Counted from the stretch's first letter, positions 15,689 through 22,245 are shown. The stretch is 22,265 bases of DNA from an uncultured Granulicatella sp. (GCA_934193545.1 CAKPVL010000021.1:1-22265); one strand, 5' to 3'. Made by a program: numbers and translations. Notes: generated by a model from the sequence alone, not told the origin.

Positions 15689-15718
15689 AGTGTAATTCAA
15701 GTCCGCTTTAATCGTCAA
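15689..15718 (-). promoter_or_regulatory. Promoter of recG-plsX
   Basis: On the minus strand TTGACG (15718-15713), 18-nt spacer and TACACT (15694-15689), about 27 nt before the recG start codon. Confidence 0.68.
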
Positions 15719-15770
15719 GGGGAAGGAAAATGAGGGAGAAGCGGTTTTATCTGCTAAATATTCCTTTCAT

Positions 15771-15870
15771 CCTTTCGGATATCTTCATATTCGCGTGAAT
15801 AGCTGTACCGGAAGGAGCCTACTGTCTCCTTTCCTCCCTCCTTGACTGTTACAGTGCAGGGAGTTTTGGT
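15771..15870 (+). repeat. Partial copy D of the structured intergenic repeat family
   Basis: It has ATCCTTTCGGAT (also found in the arm of copy B), then TACCGG and hairpin 1 (15810-15834). There GGAAGGAG pairs with CTCCTTTCC around CCTACTGT, the same loop region as in copies A-C. A second hairpin follows, CTCCCT (15835-15840) with AGGGAG (15858-15863) around an inner ACTG-TTA-CAGT. Clear long outer arms are missing, so this copy is truncated or diverged. It is oriented on the plus strand, unlike the genes around it. Confidence 0.65.
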
Positions 15871-16132
15871 GTGCATTCTACAAAATGCAGTGCTTCCCCT
15901 TCTAAATCGAGTAAAGCCCTAAAGAATCTTCACTCCTTTAACTTTCCTTCCTCCCTCCTCAACTCTTACAGTGCCAGAAGTTTTTGTCTGCCTTCCACAA
16001 AGTGCAGTCTTTCCCCTCGTTGAACCTTACAGCACTGAGAGTCTTTGTCTGCGACCTTTCCTTCGTGGAGCTTGCCCTTACCGCACTACGATTTCTGGGG
16101 AGCACCCACTCAGTGCGCTATTTTCCCTTCCG
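15831..16132. repeat. Degenerate tandem repeat region between recG and yloV
   Basis: Three to four diverged units of about 50-70 nt share the pattern CTTACAGTGC ... TTTTTGTCTGC ... CACAAAGTGCAGT ... TTTCCCC. The ACAGTGC-type landmarks are at about 15851, 15968, 16029 and 16080, a spacing of 117, 61 and 51. The plus strand is pyrimidine-rich. The first unit overlaps hairpin 2 of repeat copy D. No plausible coding frame, promoter or terminator is seen in it, and no gene lies between 15663 and 16462. Confidence 0.5.
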
Positions 16133-16231
16133 AGGCGAGTGAAGACTCAGAAGCAAGCGGAATTTAGAAAGCACTAGCTGCCCAGCGAAATCCCCTGATG
16201 TGAGCACAAAAACCAACCAGTTACACTTACT

Positions 16232-16462
16232 TATTGTTGAATAGAGATCCTTGAGGATTACGGAGAATACTGCGGATTCCATAAGAACTGTAATGGGGAA
16301 TCGCATTAAAACGAATAAGAGGGCGTAAGGAATTTCATTCCCTACGCCCTCTTTGAGGCTTTAAAGGTGAGAGACTTCGGCTCGAACCGGTGCCCCATTA
16401 TAGTTTTTATGGATAAATCCGCAAGGATTCAAAGTAATCCGAAAGGATTTTTGCACTCAATA
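16232..16462 (-). repeat. Long inverted-repeat element, copy B (structured intergenic repeat family)
   Basis: Read on the minus strand, the element starts right at the yloV stop codon. Arms are at 16462-16393 and 16298-16232; the shared motifs are ATCCTT..GGATTAC, GAAT.CT.GCGGATT and CTATAATGGGG / CTGTAATGGGG. The 94-nt core (16392-16299) has CACCGG, hairpin 1 (16388-16366) with GAGCCGAAGTCTC, the linker TTTAAAGCCTCAAAG (identical to copy A), and hairpin 2 (16352-16318). In hairpin 2, AGAGGGCG pairs with CGCCCTCT around an inner GGGAAT/ATTCCT. It may also serve as the terminator of yloU-yloV, although its T-run (CTTATTCG) is poor. Confidence 0.85.
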
Positions 16463-18148
16463 TTATTCCACAGATAATAAGTAAGTGTATACTGGTTGGT
16501 TTCCTTCATGAACTTCAACCTCTACATCAGGGTATTTCGCTTCTACAGCTTCAGTGATTTCTTCCACTTCGCTTGCGTCTGCGTCTTCACCATAGATGAT
16601 TGTTAGGATCTCTGAATCGTCGTTGATCATTTTATCAATCGTCGCAAGAGTTGCTTCCTTACGGTCCGCAATACTTACTAAAATCTTGCCATCTACAATC
16701 CCCATGAAGTCGTCTTTCTTAATTTCAACGCCATCAATGTTAGTATCGCGAACAGCGTTAGTAATTTGACCACTTGATACAAGAGCCATTTGTTCGCTCA
16801 TCGCAGCTTTGTTATCTTCTAAGCTTGCTTCTGGGTTGAAGGCTAATAATGAAGCTAACCCTTCTGAAATTGTACGAGTTGCAACAACGGCAACTGCAGC
16901 ATCTTCTGATACTTCAGCCGCTTGGTTTGCAGCCATTTGAATGTTTTTGTTGTTTGGTAACACGATCACTTTTTCAGCATGTGCTTCTTTTACCGCTTGA
17001 AGAATATCTTCAGTACTTGGGTTCATTGTTTGACCACCGTTGATGATTGTCGTTACACCCATGCTCTTGAATAATTCTTGAACACCTTCACCTGCAGCAA
17101 CTGCTACGATTCCGTATTCAGCTTTTTGTTTTTGCGCTGCTTCTTTTACTTTTGCTGAGTAGTCAGTTTTTAACACTTCTTCGTGTTGCAAGCGCATGTT
17201 GTCCACTTTTACTTTCATTAATGAACCGAAGCGTTGTCCGTAGTTCATCACTTCACCTGGACGTTCTGTATGCACGTGTACTTTGATGATTTCATCGTCA
17301 GCTACTACAAGTAAAGAATCTCCAAGTTCGTTTAAGTAGTTACGGAAAGTATCGTAGTCGAAAGTATCTACGACTGTTTCGCCTTCACCGATTTTCACCA
17401 TGATTTCAGTACAGTAACCGAATTTGATGTCGCCTGTTGATACGTGTTCGTAGTCAACGCCTGCTTCGTGGTGAGCCACTGAAGTTAAATCGATTTTATT
17501 GCTTTGTAATGATTGAACAGGAATTGCTTCTCCTGTTAATGCTTCGAAGAATCCGTTGTAAATGAATACAAGACCTTGACCGCCTGAATCCACTACGCCA
17601 ACTTCTTTTAATACTGGTAATAAATCTGGAGTTTTCGCTAATGCTTTTTCAGCACCACGTAAAACAGATCCCATGACTTCGATGATGTCGTTTGAAGTTT
17701 CTAGTTTGCGAACACCACGTTTAGCTGATTCACGAGCAACAGTAAGGATTGTACCTTCTACAGGTTTCATAACGGCTTTATAAGCTGTTTCCACACCGTT
17801 CGTAAATGCTTGCGCTAATTCTTCACCAGTGATTTCTTCTTTACCGACAACGGCTTTAGAGAAACCACGGAATAATTGAGATAAGATAACCCCTGAGTTC
17901 CCACGAGCACCCATTAATAATCCTTTTGCTAAATCTTGTGCTAAATCACCTACAGTTGTTGCTGTAGAGTTTGCAACACGTTCCGCACCAGATTTGAATG
18001 AGAGCATCATGTTTGTCCCTGTGTCTCCGTCTGGTACTGGGAATACGTTTAATGAGTTTACGAATTCTGCGTTTTCAGTTAAACGCATTTCACCGATTTC
18101 CACCATTGCGCGGAAATCTTGAGCCGTAATAGTTTTCATAGTTGCCAT
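16463..18148 (-). CDS. fakA: DAK2-domain fatty acid kinase subunit, FakA/YloV
   Basis: This 561-residue YloV/FakA-type protein is the ATP-binding subunit of fatty acid kinase, which phosphorylates fatty acids carried by DegV-like FakB for use by PlsY and PlsX. The N-terminal DhaL/DAK2 domain (about 1-205) has the Mg-ATP motif NVFPVPDGDTGTNM, with Asp40 and Asp42 in DGD, and GARGNSGVILSQLFRGF. The middle domain includes VHVHTERPGEVMNYG, with the conserved histidines. The C-terminal DegV-like part has VLPNNKNIQMAANQAAE and ends TIIYGEDADASEVEEI...YLLSVE. It follows yloU by 37 nt in one operon. An AGGAGG lies 13 nt before the first ATG, a little far; an alternative ATG three codons later would be further still. 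plsX, which links to FakA through acyl-phosphate, lies further downstream. Repeat copy B begins at its stop codon. Confidence 0.92.
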   Translation of the reverse strand: MATMKTITAQDFRAMVEIGEMRLTENAEFVNSLNVFPVPDGDTGTNMMLSFKSGAERVANSTATTVGDLAQDLAKGLLMGARGNSGVILSQLFRGFSKAVVGKEEITGEELAQAFTNGVETAYKAVMKPVEGTILTVARESAKRGVRKLETSNDIIEVMGSVLRGAEKALAKTPDLLPVLKEVGVVDSGGQGLVFIYNGFFEALTGEAIPVQSLQSNKIDLTSVAHHEAGVDYEHVSTGDIKFGYCTEIMVKIGEGETVVDTFDYDTFRNYLNELGDSLLVVADDEIIKVHVHTERPGEVMNYGQRFGSLMKVKVDNMRLQHEEVLKTDYSAKVKEAAQKQKAEYGIVAVAAGEGVQELFKSMGVTTIINGGQTMNPSTEDILQAVKEAHAEKVIVLPNNKNIQMAANQAAEVSEDAAVAVVATRTISEGLASLLAFNPEASLEDNKAAMSEQMALVSSGQITNAVRDTNIDGVEIKKDDFMGIVDGKILVSIADRKEATLATIDKMINDDSEILTIIYGEDADASEVEEITEAVEAKYPDVEVEVHEGNQPVYTYLLSVE

Positions 18149-18185
18149 ATTATTCTTATTTCCTCCTGACTAGAATCAACAAGCA

Positions 18186-18548
18186 TTACGCTTCGATGAT
18201 TTTAACTCCTTGAACATAGACATTCACTGTTTTTGCAGAGAATCCTAACATTGTTTCTAAATTATATTTCACTTGTTCTTGTACGTTTCTACAAATCGCA
18301 GAAATCTTTGTACCGTATCCAACAATAATGTAGACATCCACTGCAACACCATCGCCTTCTTGACGAATGACTACTCCACGAGAGAAGTTTTCTTTTTTCA
18401 AGATATCATTAAAGTTGTCGCGAATTTGATTGCGGCTTGCCATACCAACAACGCCATAGTTATCTGTAGCGGCACCACCTACAACCGTTGCAATTACTTC
18501 ATTGCTAAGTTCAATTTGTCCATTTTCTGTTTGAATTTTTACTGTCAT
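18186..18548 (-). CDS. yloU: Asp23/Gls24 family protein YloU
   Basis: This 120-residue protein of the Asp23/Gls24 (DUF322) family includes ELSNEVIATVVGGAATDNYGVVGMA (about 12-37), GVVIRQEGDGVAVDVYIIVGYGTKI (about 58-82) and VQEQVKYNLETMLGFSAKTVNVYVQGV, all typical of the single-domain YloU type. Proteins of the family are linked to envelope stress; YloU precedes yloV/fakA in most Firmicutes, and the same holds here (37-nt gap). Its exact biochemical role is unknown. The ribosome binding site GGGAGGT is 7 nt before the ATG. It is divergent from rpmB, with 247 nt between, where a 21-nt dyad sits in its leader. Confidence 0.92.
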   Translation of the reverse strand: MTVKIQTENGQIELSNEVIATVVGGAATDNYGVVGMASRNQIRDNFNDILKKENFSRGVVIRQEGDGVAVDVYIIVGYGTKISAICRNVQEQVKYNLETMLGFSAKTVNVYVQGVKIIEA

Positions 18549-18578
18549 ACAAATACCTCCCTTAAATGTATAAAGGTG

Positions 18579-18599
18579 TCTGCCTAATTTTTAGACAGA
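18579..18599. promoter_or_regulatory. 21-nt dyad in the yloU leader (candidate operator or hairpin)
   Basis: TCTGCCTAA and TTAGACAGA are inverted repeats with one mismatch around a TTT centre, with further flanking GTGT/ACAC complementarity (18576-18606). It lies 30-50 nt upstream of the yloU start codon. A -10-like TATAGT (18623-18618, minus strand) without a good -35 lies just upstream, so the dyad would be near the transcription start. An operator or a 5'-UTR hairpin is possible. Confidence 0.4.
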
Positions 18600-18697
18600 T
18601 TGACACATTATTTCTATACTATAATATCACATTCCAAGCTGTTTACCTAGCCTTTTAACAATTTTTAAACCTCTTAGAAACTCATTGACCAGTACGC

Positions 18698-18726
18698 TTG
18701 CATTCTAAGGTCAACTATGCTAAATT
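18698..18726 (+). promoter_or_regulatory. Promoter of rpmB
   Basis: TTGCAT (18698-18703), 17-nt spacer ending in TGC, and TAAATT (18721-18726): a weak -10 helped by an extended TG. It lies about 70 nt upstream of rpmB, leaving a leader of about 60 nt. Confidence 0.5.
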
Positions 18727-18795
18727 ATTTAAGTATATGATTTAGTTCAAAATTATATCAGCTGATAATGAATTAAATAAAGGAGGAGAATAACA

Positions 18796-18984
18796 ATGGC
18801 TAAAGTATGTTATTTCACTGGACGTCGTGCTGAAACAGGTAACACTCGTTCTCACGCTATGAACGCTAACCGTCGTACTTGGAAACCAAACTTACAAAAA
18901 GTTCGCGTTTTAATCGATGGCAAGCCTAAAAAAGTATGGGTTTCAACTCGTGCATTAAAATCAGGTAAAGTAGAACGTGTTTAA
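18796..18984 (+). CDS. rpmB: 50S ribosomal protein L28
   Basis: This 62-residue L28 matches the short Firmicutes form from end to end: [27 protein letters not shown] at the N-terminus and [27 protein letters not shown] at the C-terminus. It is a structural protein of the large ribosomal subunit. It has only Cys5 and lacks the CxxC pairs of the zinc-binding paralogue, so it is the zinc-independent type. A strong AAAGGAGGAG ribosome binding site lies about 8 nt before the ATG. It is transcribed alone, divergent from yloU and followed by a strong terminator. The synteny rsgA-rpe-thiN / rpmB / yloU-yloV is the standard Firmicutes order. Confidence 0.97.
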   Translation: MAKVCYFTGRRAETGNTRSHAMNANRRTWKPNLQKVRVLIDGKPKKVWVSTRALKSGKVERV

Positions 18985-18998
18985 TACAGAGCACTATT

Positions 18999-19033
18999 AA
19001 AAAGAGCTTAGGCGATATCCCTAAGCTCTTTTT
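18999..19033 (+). terminator. Intrinsic terminator of rpmB
   Basis: AGAGCTTAGG pairs perfectly with CCTAAGCTCT (19003-19012 / 19019-19028) around CGATAT, followed by TTTT; A-rich 5' side. A shorter, diverged version of this terminator lies at 19316-19346, beyond repeat copy C. Confidence 0.92.
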
Positions 19034-19057
19034 GTTTATCTAAAAATAAATAAGCCG

Positions 19058-19308
19058 AAGGCTTAAAACAATAGCTAATGAATACTACTCGCATTCCAAG
19101 CTGCTTGACGTTCTGGATAGCGGACATCATTGTAATGGTACCGGCAGGAGCCTAAAGTCTCCTTGCCTACCAAGCTTCAAACCAAGGCTAAGCGACAAGT
19201 CGCTAATCCTTGGTAATTCACATTGGTTACTTCTCCATTACAATGACCGCTATCCTCCTCAAGCAGCTTTTCATGCTTTATGATTGAACCGCAATTGTTT
19301 TAAGCCTT
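19058..19308 (+). repeat. Long inverted-repeat element, copy C (structured intergenic repeat family)
   Basis: Nested inverted repeats occur in order from the outside: 19058-19072 with 19294-19308 (15 of 15), AAGCTGCTTGA at 19098-19108 with 19259-19269, GGATAGCGG at 19115-19123 with 19247-19255, and TCATTGTAATGG at 19127-19138 with 19235-19246; all are exact. The 96-nt core (19139-19234) has TACCGG, hairpin 1 (19143-19167; GGCAGGAG / CTCCTTGCC around CCTAAAGT), the linker CAAGCTTCAAA, and hairpin 2 (19181-19214; ACCAAGG and AGCGAC paired with GTCGCT and CCTTGGT). The arm sequence differs from copies A and B, but the plan and core match. Confidence 0.85.
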
Positions 19309-19315
19309 ACTTTAT

Positions 19316-19346
19316 AAAAAGAGCTTGGGAATCGCCTAAGTTTTTT
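19316..19346 (+). terminator. Second terminator downstream of rpmB, diverged duplicate of the first
   Basis: AAAAAGAGCTT (19316-19326) repeats the start of the rpmB terminator (18999-19009). CTTGGG pairs with CCTAAG around AATCG (one G-U) and is followed by TTTTTT (19341-19346). The two terminators flank repeat copy C. Confidence 0.7.
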
Positions 19347-19688
19347 ATCTGCTTTAAACTGGTGCTCCTTTACCTGAGATTAATGCCAGGAAACCAAGGG
19401 ACCATGGGTGGTGCTTCTCACGGGTTTAATTGAGTGCTTTTTTGAGTTTAATTTCAAAAAAATTGAGTTTGTGAAAAGGCTATAAGATAGAGGTTTAAAG
19501 CAATCTCAAGGAAATGAAATCTGTTTACATCATTTACAAATTCTGAAGTTTGTTGGATTTTTCAACCTTCAGAAAAAGCTTGGCAGTAAGAAATATAGAG
19601 TGCATCAGAATGAAAACAACAGCGGACGTAAAAATTCCAAAATTCACTTATAAGTGAATTTCGGGATTCCGACTGTCTTTGTGAAAAA
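19347..19688. other. Non-coding stretch between the rpmB region and thiN
   Basis: No gene is seen. It contains an imperfect hairpin (TTCTGAAG 19541-19548 with CTTCAGAA 19567-19574, plus an inner GTTG/CAAC) without a U-tract, and the 22-bp palindrome at 19640-19661. The segment 19360-19440 is richer in G+C than the A/T-rich DNA on either side, and I could not assign it. Confidence 0.5.
19640..19661. repeat. Perfect 22-bp palindrome downstream of thiN
   Basis: The half-site AAATTCACTTA is followed by its exact reverse complement; flanking ATTCC and GGGATTCC add partial symmetry. It lies beyond the thiN terminator, about 30 nt away, with no promoter nearby. It could be a hairpin in readthrough RNA or a protein site. 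Confidence 0.5.
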
Positions 19689-19720
19689 GAAAAAACATCG
19701 CACGAAACAGTGCGATGTTT
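19689..19720 (-). terminator. Intrinsic terminator of rsgA-rpe-thiN
   Basis: On the minus strand AAACATCGCAC and GTGCGATGTTT form a perfect 11-bp stem (19720-19710 with 19703-19693), with a 6-nt loop and following T residues. It begins 4 nt after the thiN stop. Confidence 0.92.
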
Positions 19721-19724
19721 TGTT

Positions 19725-20396
19725 TTATCTCCAATGATCTCGGGTTAGGGCGACTAGGATAAGTCCTTTTGTAAAGGAAATAGTCATCTTGTCCCCTGTA
19801 AATTCATTGCTGACAAGTGCCACTGGGTACGCGTAGCTTTTTGAATCGAGCGTGTATTTCACGTCAACGAGGGTGACATTTTCCACAGGGGTCATACTAA
19901 TAAAAGATAAGTACTTCGTAAAGTCCATCTTTTCAATCGTGTAGGTGCCTGGATGGATGAAATTCACGACATTCGTTGCATCCTCGAACACTACGTATGG
20001 AATGAGCGGTGCTAAGTCTGGTCGCATCATCGTCCATAAGGTGCTAATCGCGTGGTCCACTCGTCCACCAAAGGACCCGAGTACATGAATCGGTGTTCCT
20101 TCGTAATGCTCCTTCACCCATAACAAGGCTGCCTCAAAATCAGTATCGTCTTTTTCAGAAGGGAGCTGGACAACCGTGCCCGCTGCTTCATGAATCAAGT
20201 CGCGCTGTTCTTTTGTGACAGAATCAAAGTCCCCAATCGCTACTTCCATGGGAAGATGCTGGTCTAATAACCGAAGAGCGCCACCATCGACTCCGATAAA
20301 ACGGAAGTCTTCATAGGCCTTTCCGTATCGATTTTCTAAGAGCGCCTTGATGTCCTCTTTGGTGTTTGGTCCTCCCAAGACAATCACAACTTCCAT
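19725..20396 (-). CDS. thiN: Thiamine diphosphokinase
   Basis: This 223-residue thiamine pyrophosphokinase transfers pyrophosphate from ATP to thiamine, giving the cofactor thiamine diphosphate. The N-terminal catalytic domain has the motifs FIGVDGGALRLLD (about 33-45), AIGDFDSVTKEQ (about 53-64) and LPSEKDDTDFEAAL (about 77-90), the aspartates of GDFDS and KDDTD being the metal and ATP ligands. HVLGSFGGRVDHAISTL (about 104-120) follows. The C-terminal beta-rich thiamine-binding domain ends SNEFTGDKMTISFTKGLILVALTRD. It is the last gene of rsgA-rpe-thiN, 11 nt after rpe, with AGAGGG about 8 nt before its ATG, and is followed at once by a terminator. Length is normal. Confidence 0.94.
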   Translation of the reverse strand: MEVVIVLGGPNTKEDIKALLENRYGKAYEDFRFIGVDGGALRLLDQHLPMEVAIGDFDSVTKEQRDLIHEAAGTVVQLPSEKDDTDFEAALLWVKEHYEGTPIHVLGSFGGRVDHAISTLWTMMRPDLAPLIPYVVFEDATNVVNFIHPGTYTIEKMDFTKYLSFISMTPVENVTLVDVKYTLDSKSYAYPVALVSNEFTGDKMTISFTKGLILVALTRDHWR

Positions 20397-20407
20397 CTTC
20401 GTCCCTC

Positions 20408-21052
20408 TTATGCTTCTTTGATTGAATCAATCGCAGCTTTGATATCTTCTGCGTAGTATACATATGAACCGGCAACGGCAACGTCTACCCCTGCTGCAGA
20501 GCAAAGTTTCGCTGTTTCGCCGTTCACTCCGCCGTCTACTTCGATTAAGTAGTGGTAGCCTTTTTCTTGGCGCAATGCTACTAATTCACGTACTTTATCT
20601 AATGTTTCTGGAATGAATGATTGACCGCCGAATCCTGGGTTTACTGTCATTACTAATACTAAGTCCACTTCGCTTAAGACTGCTGAGATGGCACTCACTG
20701 GTGTTCCTGGGTTAATTACGACACCTGCTTTCACGCCTTCAGCTTTAATCGCTTGAAGCGCGCGGTGGATATGTGGCGTTGCTTCCACGTGAACAGAGAT
20801 GTAGTCTGCTCCTGCTTTTGCGAATTGTGGAATGAAGCGTTCTGGGTTTTGTACCATTAAATGGCAATCTAATACTAAATCAGTTACCGGACGTAATCCT
20901 TCAACGATGTTTGGTCCTAATGTTAGGTTTGGAACGAATTGTCCGTCCATCGCATCGATATGAATCCAGTCTGCTCCTAATTTTTCAACTTTCTTAACGT
21001 CTTCTCCTAGTGTTGCAAAATTTGCGCTTAAAATTGATGGTGCTACTTTCAT
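20408..21052 (-). CDS. rpe: Ribulose-phosphate 3-epimerase
   Basis: This 214-residue TIM-barrel enzyme interconverts ribulose 5-phosphate and xylulose 5-phosphate in the pentose phosphate pathway. Signatures in order are MKVAPSILSANFATLGEDV at the N-terminus, WIHIDAMDGQFVPNLTLGP (about 30-48, metal-binding His and Asp), LDCHLMVQNPE (about 62-72), VLVMTVNPGFGGQSFIP (about 132-148), and IEVDGGVN with the second catalytic aspartate (about 171-178). It sits between rsgA (16-nt gap) and thiN (11-nt gap) in the conserved Firmicutes order. The ribosome binding site GAGGAG lies about 8 nt before the ATG and overlaps the end of rsgA's 3' side. Confidence 0.96.
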   Translation of the reverse strand: MKVAPSILSANFATLGEDVKKVEKLGADWIHIDAMDGQFVPNLTLGPNIVEGLRPVTDLVLDCHLMVQNPERFIPQFAKAGADYISVHVEATPHIHRALQAIKAEGVKAGVVINPGTPVSAISAVLSEVDLVLVMTVNPGFGGQSFIPETLDKVRELVALRQEKGYHYLIEVDGGVNGETAKLCSAAGVDVAVAGSYVYYAEDIKAAIDSIKEA

Positions 21053-21068
21053 GTTTTGTCTCCTCTAT

Positions 21069-21959
21069 CTACTTTTTTCGTTTATAGACTGGTTTTCTTT
21101 GGTCCAGTTCTTCATAGAAATTCAAATAATGGTCGTATCGCTCTTGCCAAATATCTCCTGATTCCACTCCGGCAATCACAGCGCAGTTTGGCTCATGTTG
21201 GTGCGAACACTCTCTGAATTTACATTCATGCTCTACTTCGACAAACTCTGGGAATAAATGCGGTAAGTCCTCTTTTTCAATATCCATAAAATCAACCGTA
21301 CTGAATCCCGGTGTATCCGCAATCCACACGCCTTCGATTTCATGAAGCGATACGTGACGAGTCGTATGACGCCCACGCCCTAACGCATTCGAAATCTCTC
21401 CCGTTTCTTGGTTTAATTCAGGAATCATCTCGTTCAGCAAGGTCGATTTCCCAACCCCGGACTGCCCTAAGAAGATGACCTTCTCACCACGCAAACTCTC
21501 TAAGAGCGGCGCTTTGTCCTTCATGACTTCCTGACCGAAATAAACCGGATAGCCGATTTTTTCATAACGCGCCTTAATGTCCACAAGACGTGACATCCCT
21601 GCTTCATCGAGCAAGTCGGTCTTCGTAATCATAATGACTGGATGCACATCCAAGCCTTCCAAATATACGAGAAAGCGGTCGACAAGATGCGTCGAAAATT
21701 CTGGTTCGACAGCCGACATCACGATAATCCCGACATCCACATTGGCAACAGGCGGTCTCACGATGGCATTTTTTCGCGGCAAGATTTTCGTTAGCGTCCC
21801 TTCTTGCAAGTTACTACTCTCGAACTCCACCACATCCCCAACAAGTGGCGACTGGCCTCTTTTGCGAAACACTCCACGTGCACGCGTTTGATAGATGACT
21901 CCATCCGATTCGATATAGTAGAACCCGCTCAACGCTTTAATAATAATTCCTTGAGTCAT
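21069..21959 (-). CDS. rsgA: Ribosome small subunit-dependent GTPase RsgA (YloQ/CpgA)
   Basis: This 296-residue RsgA is a GTPase that helps the last steps of 30S subunit maturation. An N-terminal OB-fold (about 1-65) precedes a circularly permuted GTPase domain. The G4 motif TKTD (in MITKTDLLD) comes first, then the P-loop GQSGVGKS at 165-172 and the G3 motif DTPG (in WIADTPGFST). The C-terminal zinc finger ECKFRECSHQHEPNC supplies the Cys/His ligands. It is the first gene of rsgA-rpe-thiN, with AAGGAG 5 nt before the ATG and a near-consensus promoter upstream. In B. subtilis prpC-prkC precede it; here a 240-nt gap with its own promoter and a strong hairpin separates it from whatever lies beyond the window. 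Confidence 0.96.
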   Translation of the reverse strand: MTQGIIIKALSGFYYIESDGVIYQTRARGVFRKRGQSPLVGDVVEFESSNLQEGTLTKILPRKNAIVRPPVANVDVGIIVMSAVEPEFSTHLVDRFLVYLEGLDVHPVIMITKTDLLDEAGMSRLVDIKARYEKIGYPVYFGQEVMKDKAPLLESLRGEKVIFLGQSGVGKSTLLNEMIPELNQETGEISNALGRGRHTTRHVSLHEIEGVWIADTPGFSTVDFMDIEKEDLPHLFPEFVEVEHECKFRECSHQHEPNCAVIAGVESGDIWQERYDHYLNFYEELDQRKPVYKRKK

Positions 21960-21988
21960 AAGTACTCCTTCAAAGTAAAGATATACTT

Positions 21989-22017
21989 ATTATATAGCGA
22001 ACTAGAACACATGACAA
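21989..22017 (-). promoter_or_regulatory. Sigma-A promoter of rsgA-rpe-thiN
   Basis: On the minus strand TTGTCA (22017-22012), 17-nt spacer and perfect TATAAT (21994-21989), about 30 nt before the rsgA start codon. DNA from 22018 to 22198 shows no gene. Confidence 0.82.
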
Positions 22018-22189
22018 ATGACTTGAAGAAAAAAAGCATTACTGGAAGGCACTGATCCCCGTAAATGAGAATTAAATAAAAACACCTCCAAGTTGGATAC
22101 GGTAGTATTATTGTCAAGAAAATAAAATAACAAGCTATAAAGCTGTCGAAATAGGTGGCTTTTAGGATTTTAAAAGAAATCAGTTCTAT

Positions 22190-22245
22190 AATAAATTAAA
22201 AATCGTGTTGGTAGAAAAATCGTCTACTTCTACCAACACGATTTT
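22190..22245 (-). terminator. Strong hairpin near the window edge, probable terminator of the next minus-strand operon
   Basis: A perfect 18-bp stem (22199-22216 with 22228-22245) encloses an 11-nt loop. On the minus strand it is followed by TTTTTAATTTATTATA, giving a U-rich tail; on the plus strand the tail is only TTTTAC. It most likely ends a minus-strand gene beyond the window; by Firmicutes synteny prkC would be a candidate. Confidence 0.7.

Noticed and set aside
15831..16132. The tandem repeats were considered as a CRISPR array.
   Set aside because: Units are diverged, unevenly spaced (117, 61, 51 nt) and lack constant repeats with unique spacers; no cas genes are nearby.
16118..16306. 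A 62-codon open frame on the minus strand.
   Set aside because: It runs across the tandem repeats and an arm of repeat copy B, has no ribosome binding site and gives no recognisable protein.
19360..19440. A G+C-richer patch with a short minus-strand frame (…HHPWSLGFLALISGKGAPV).
   Set aside because: Only about 23 codons, with no start signals and no neighbours supporting a gene; it could be a decayed remnant but this cannot be shown.
22078..22110. AACACCTCCAAGTTGGATACGG looks somewhat like the terminal repeat of an insertion sequence.
   Set aside because: No partner repeat, target duplication or transposase fragment is visible in the window, and the resemblance is from memory only.
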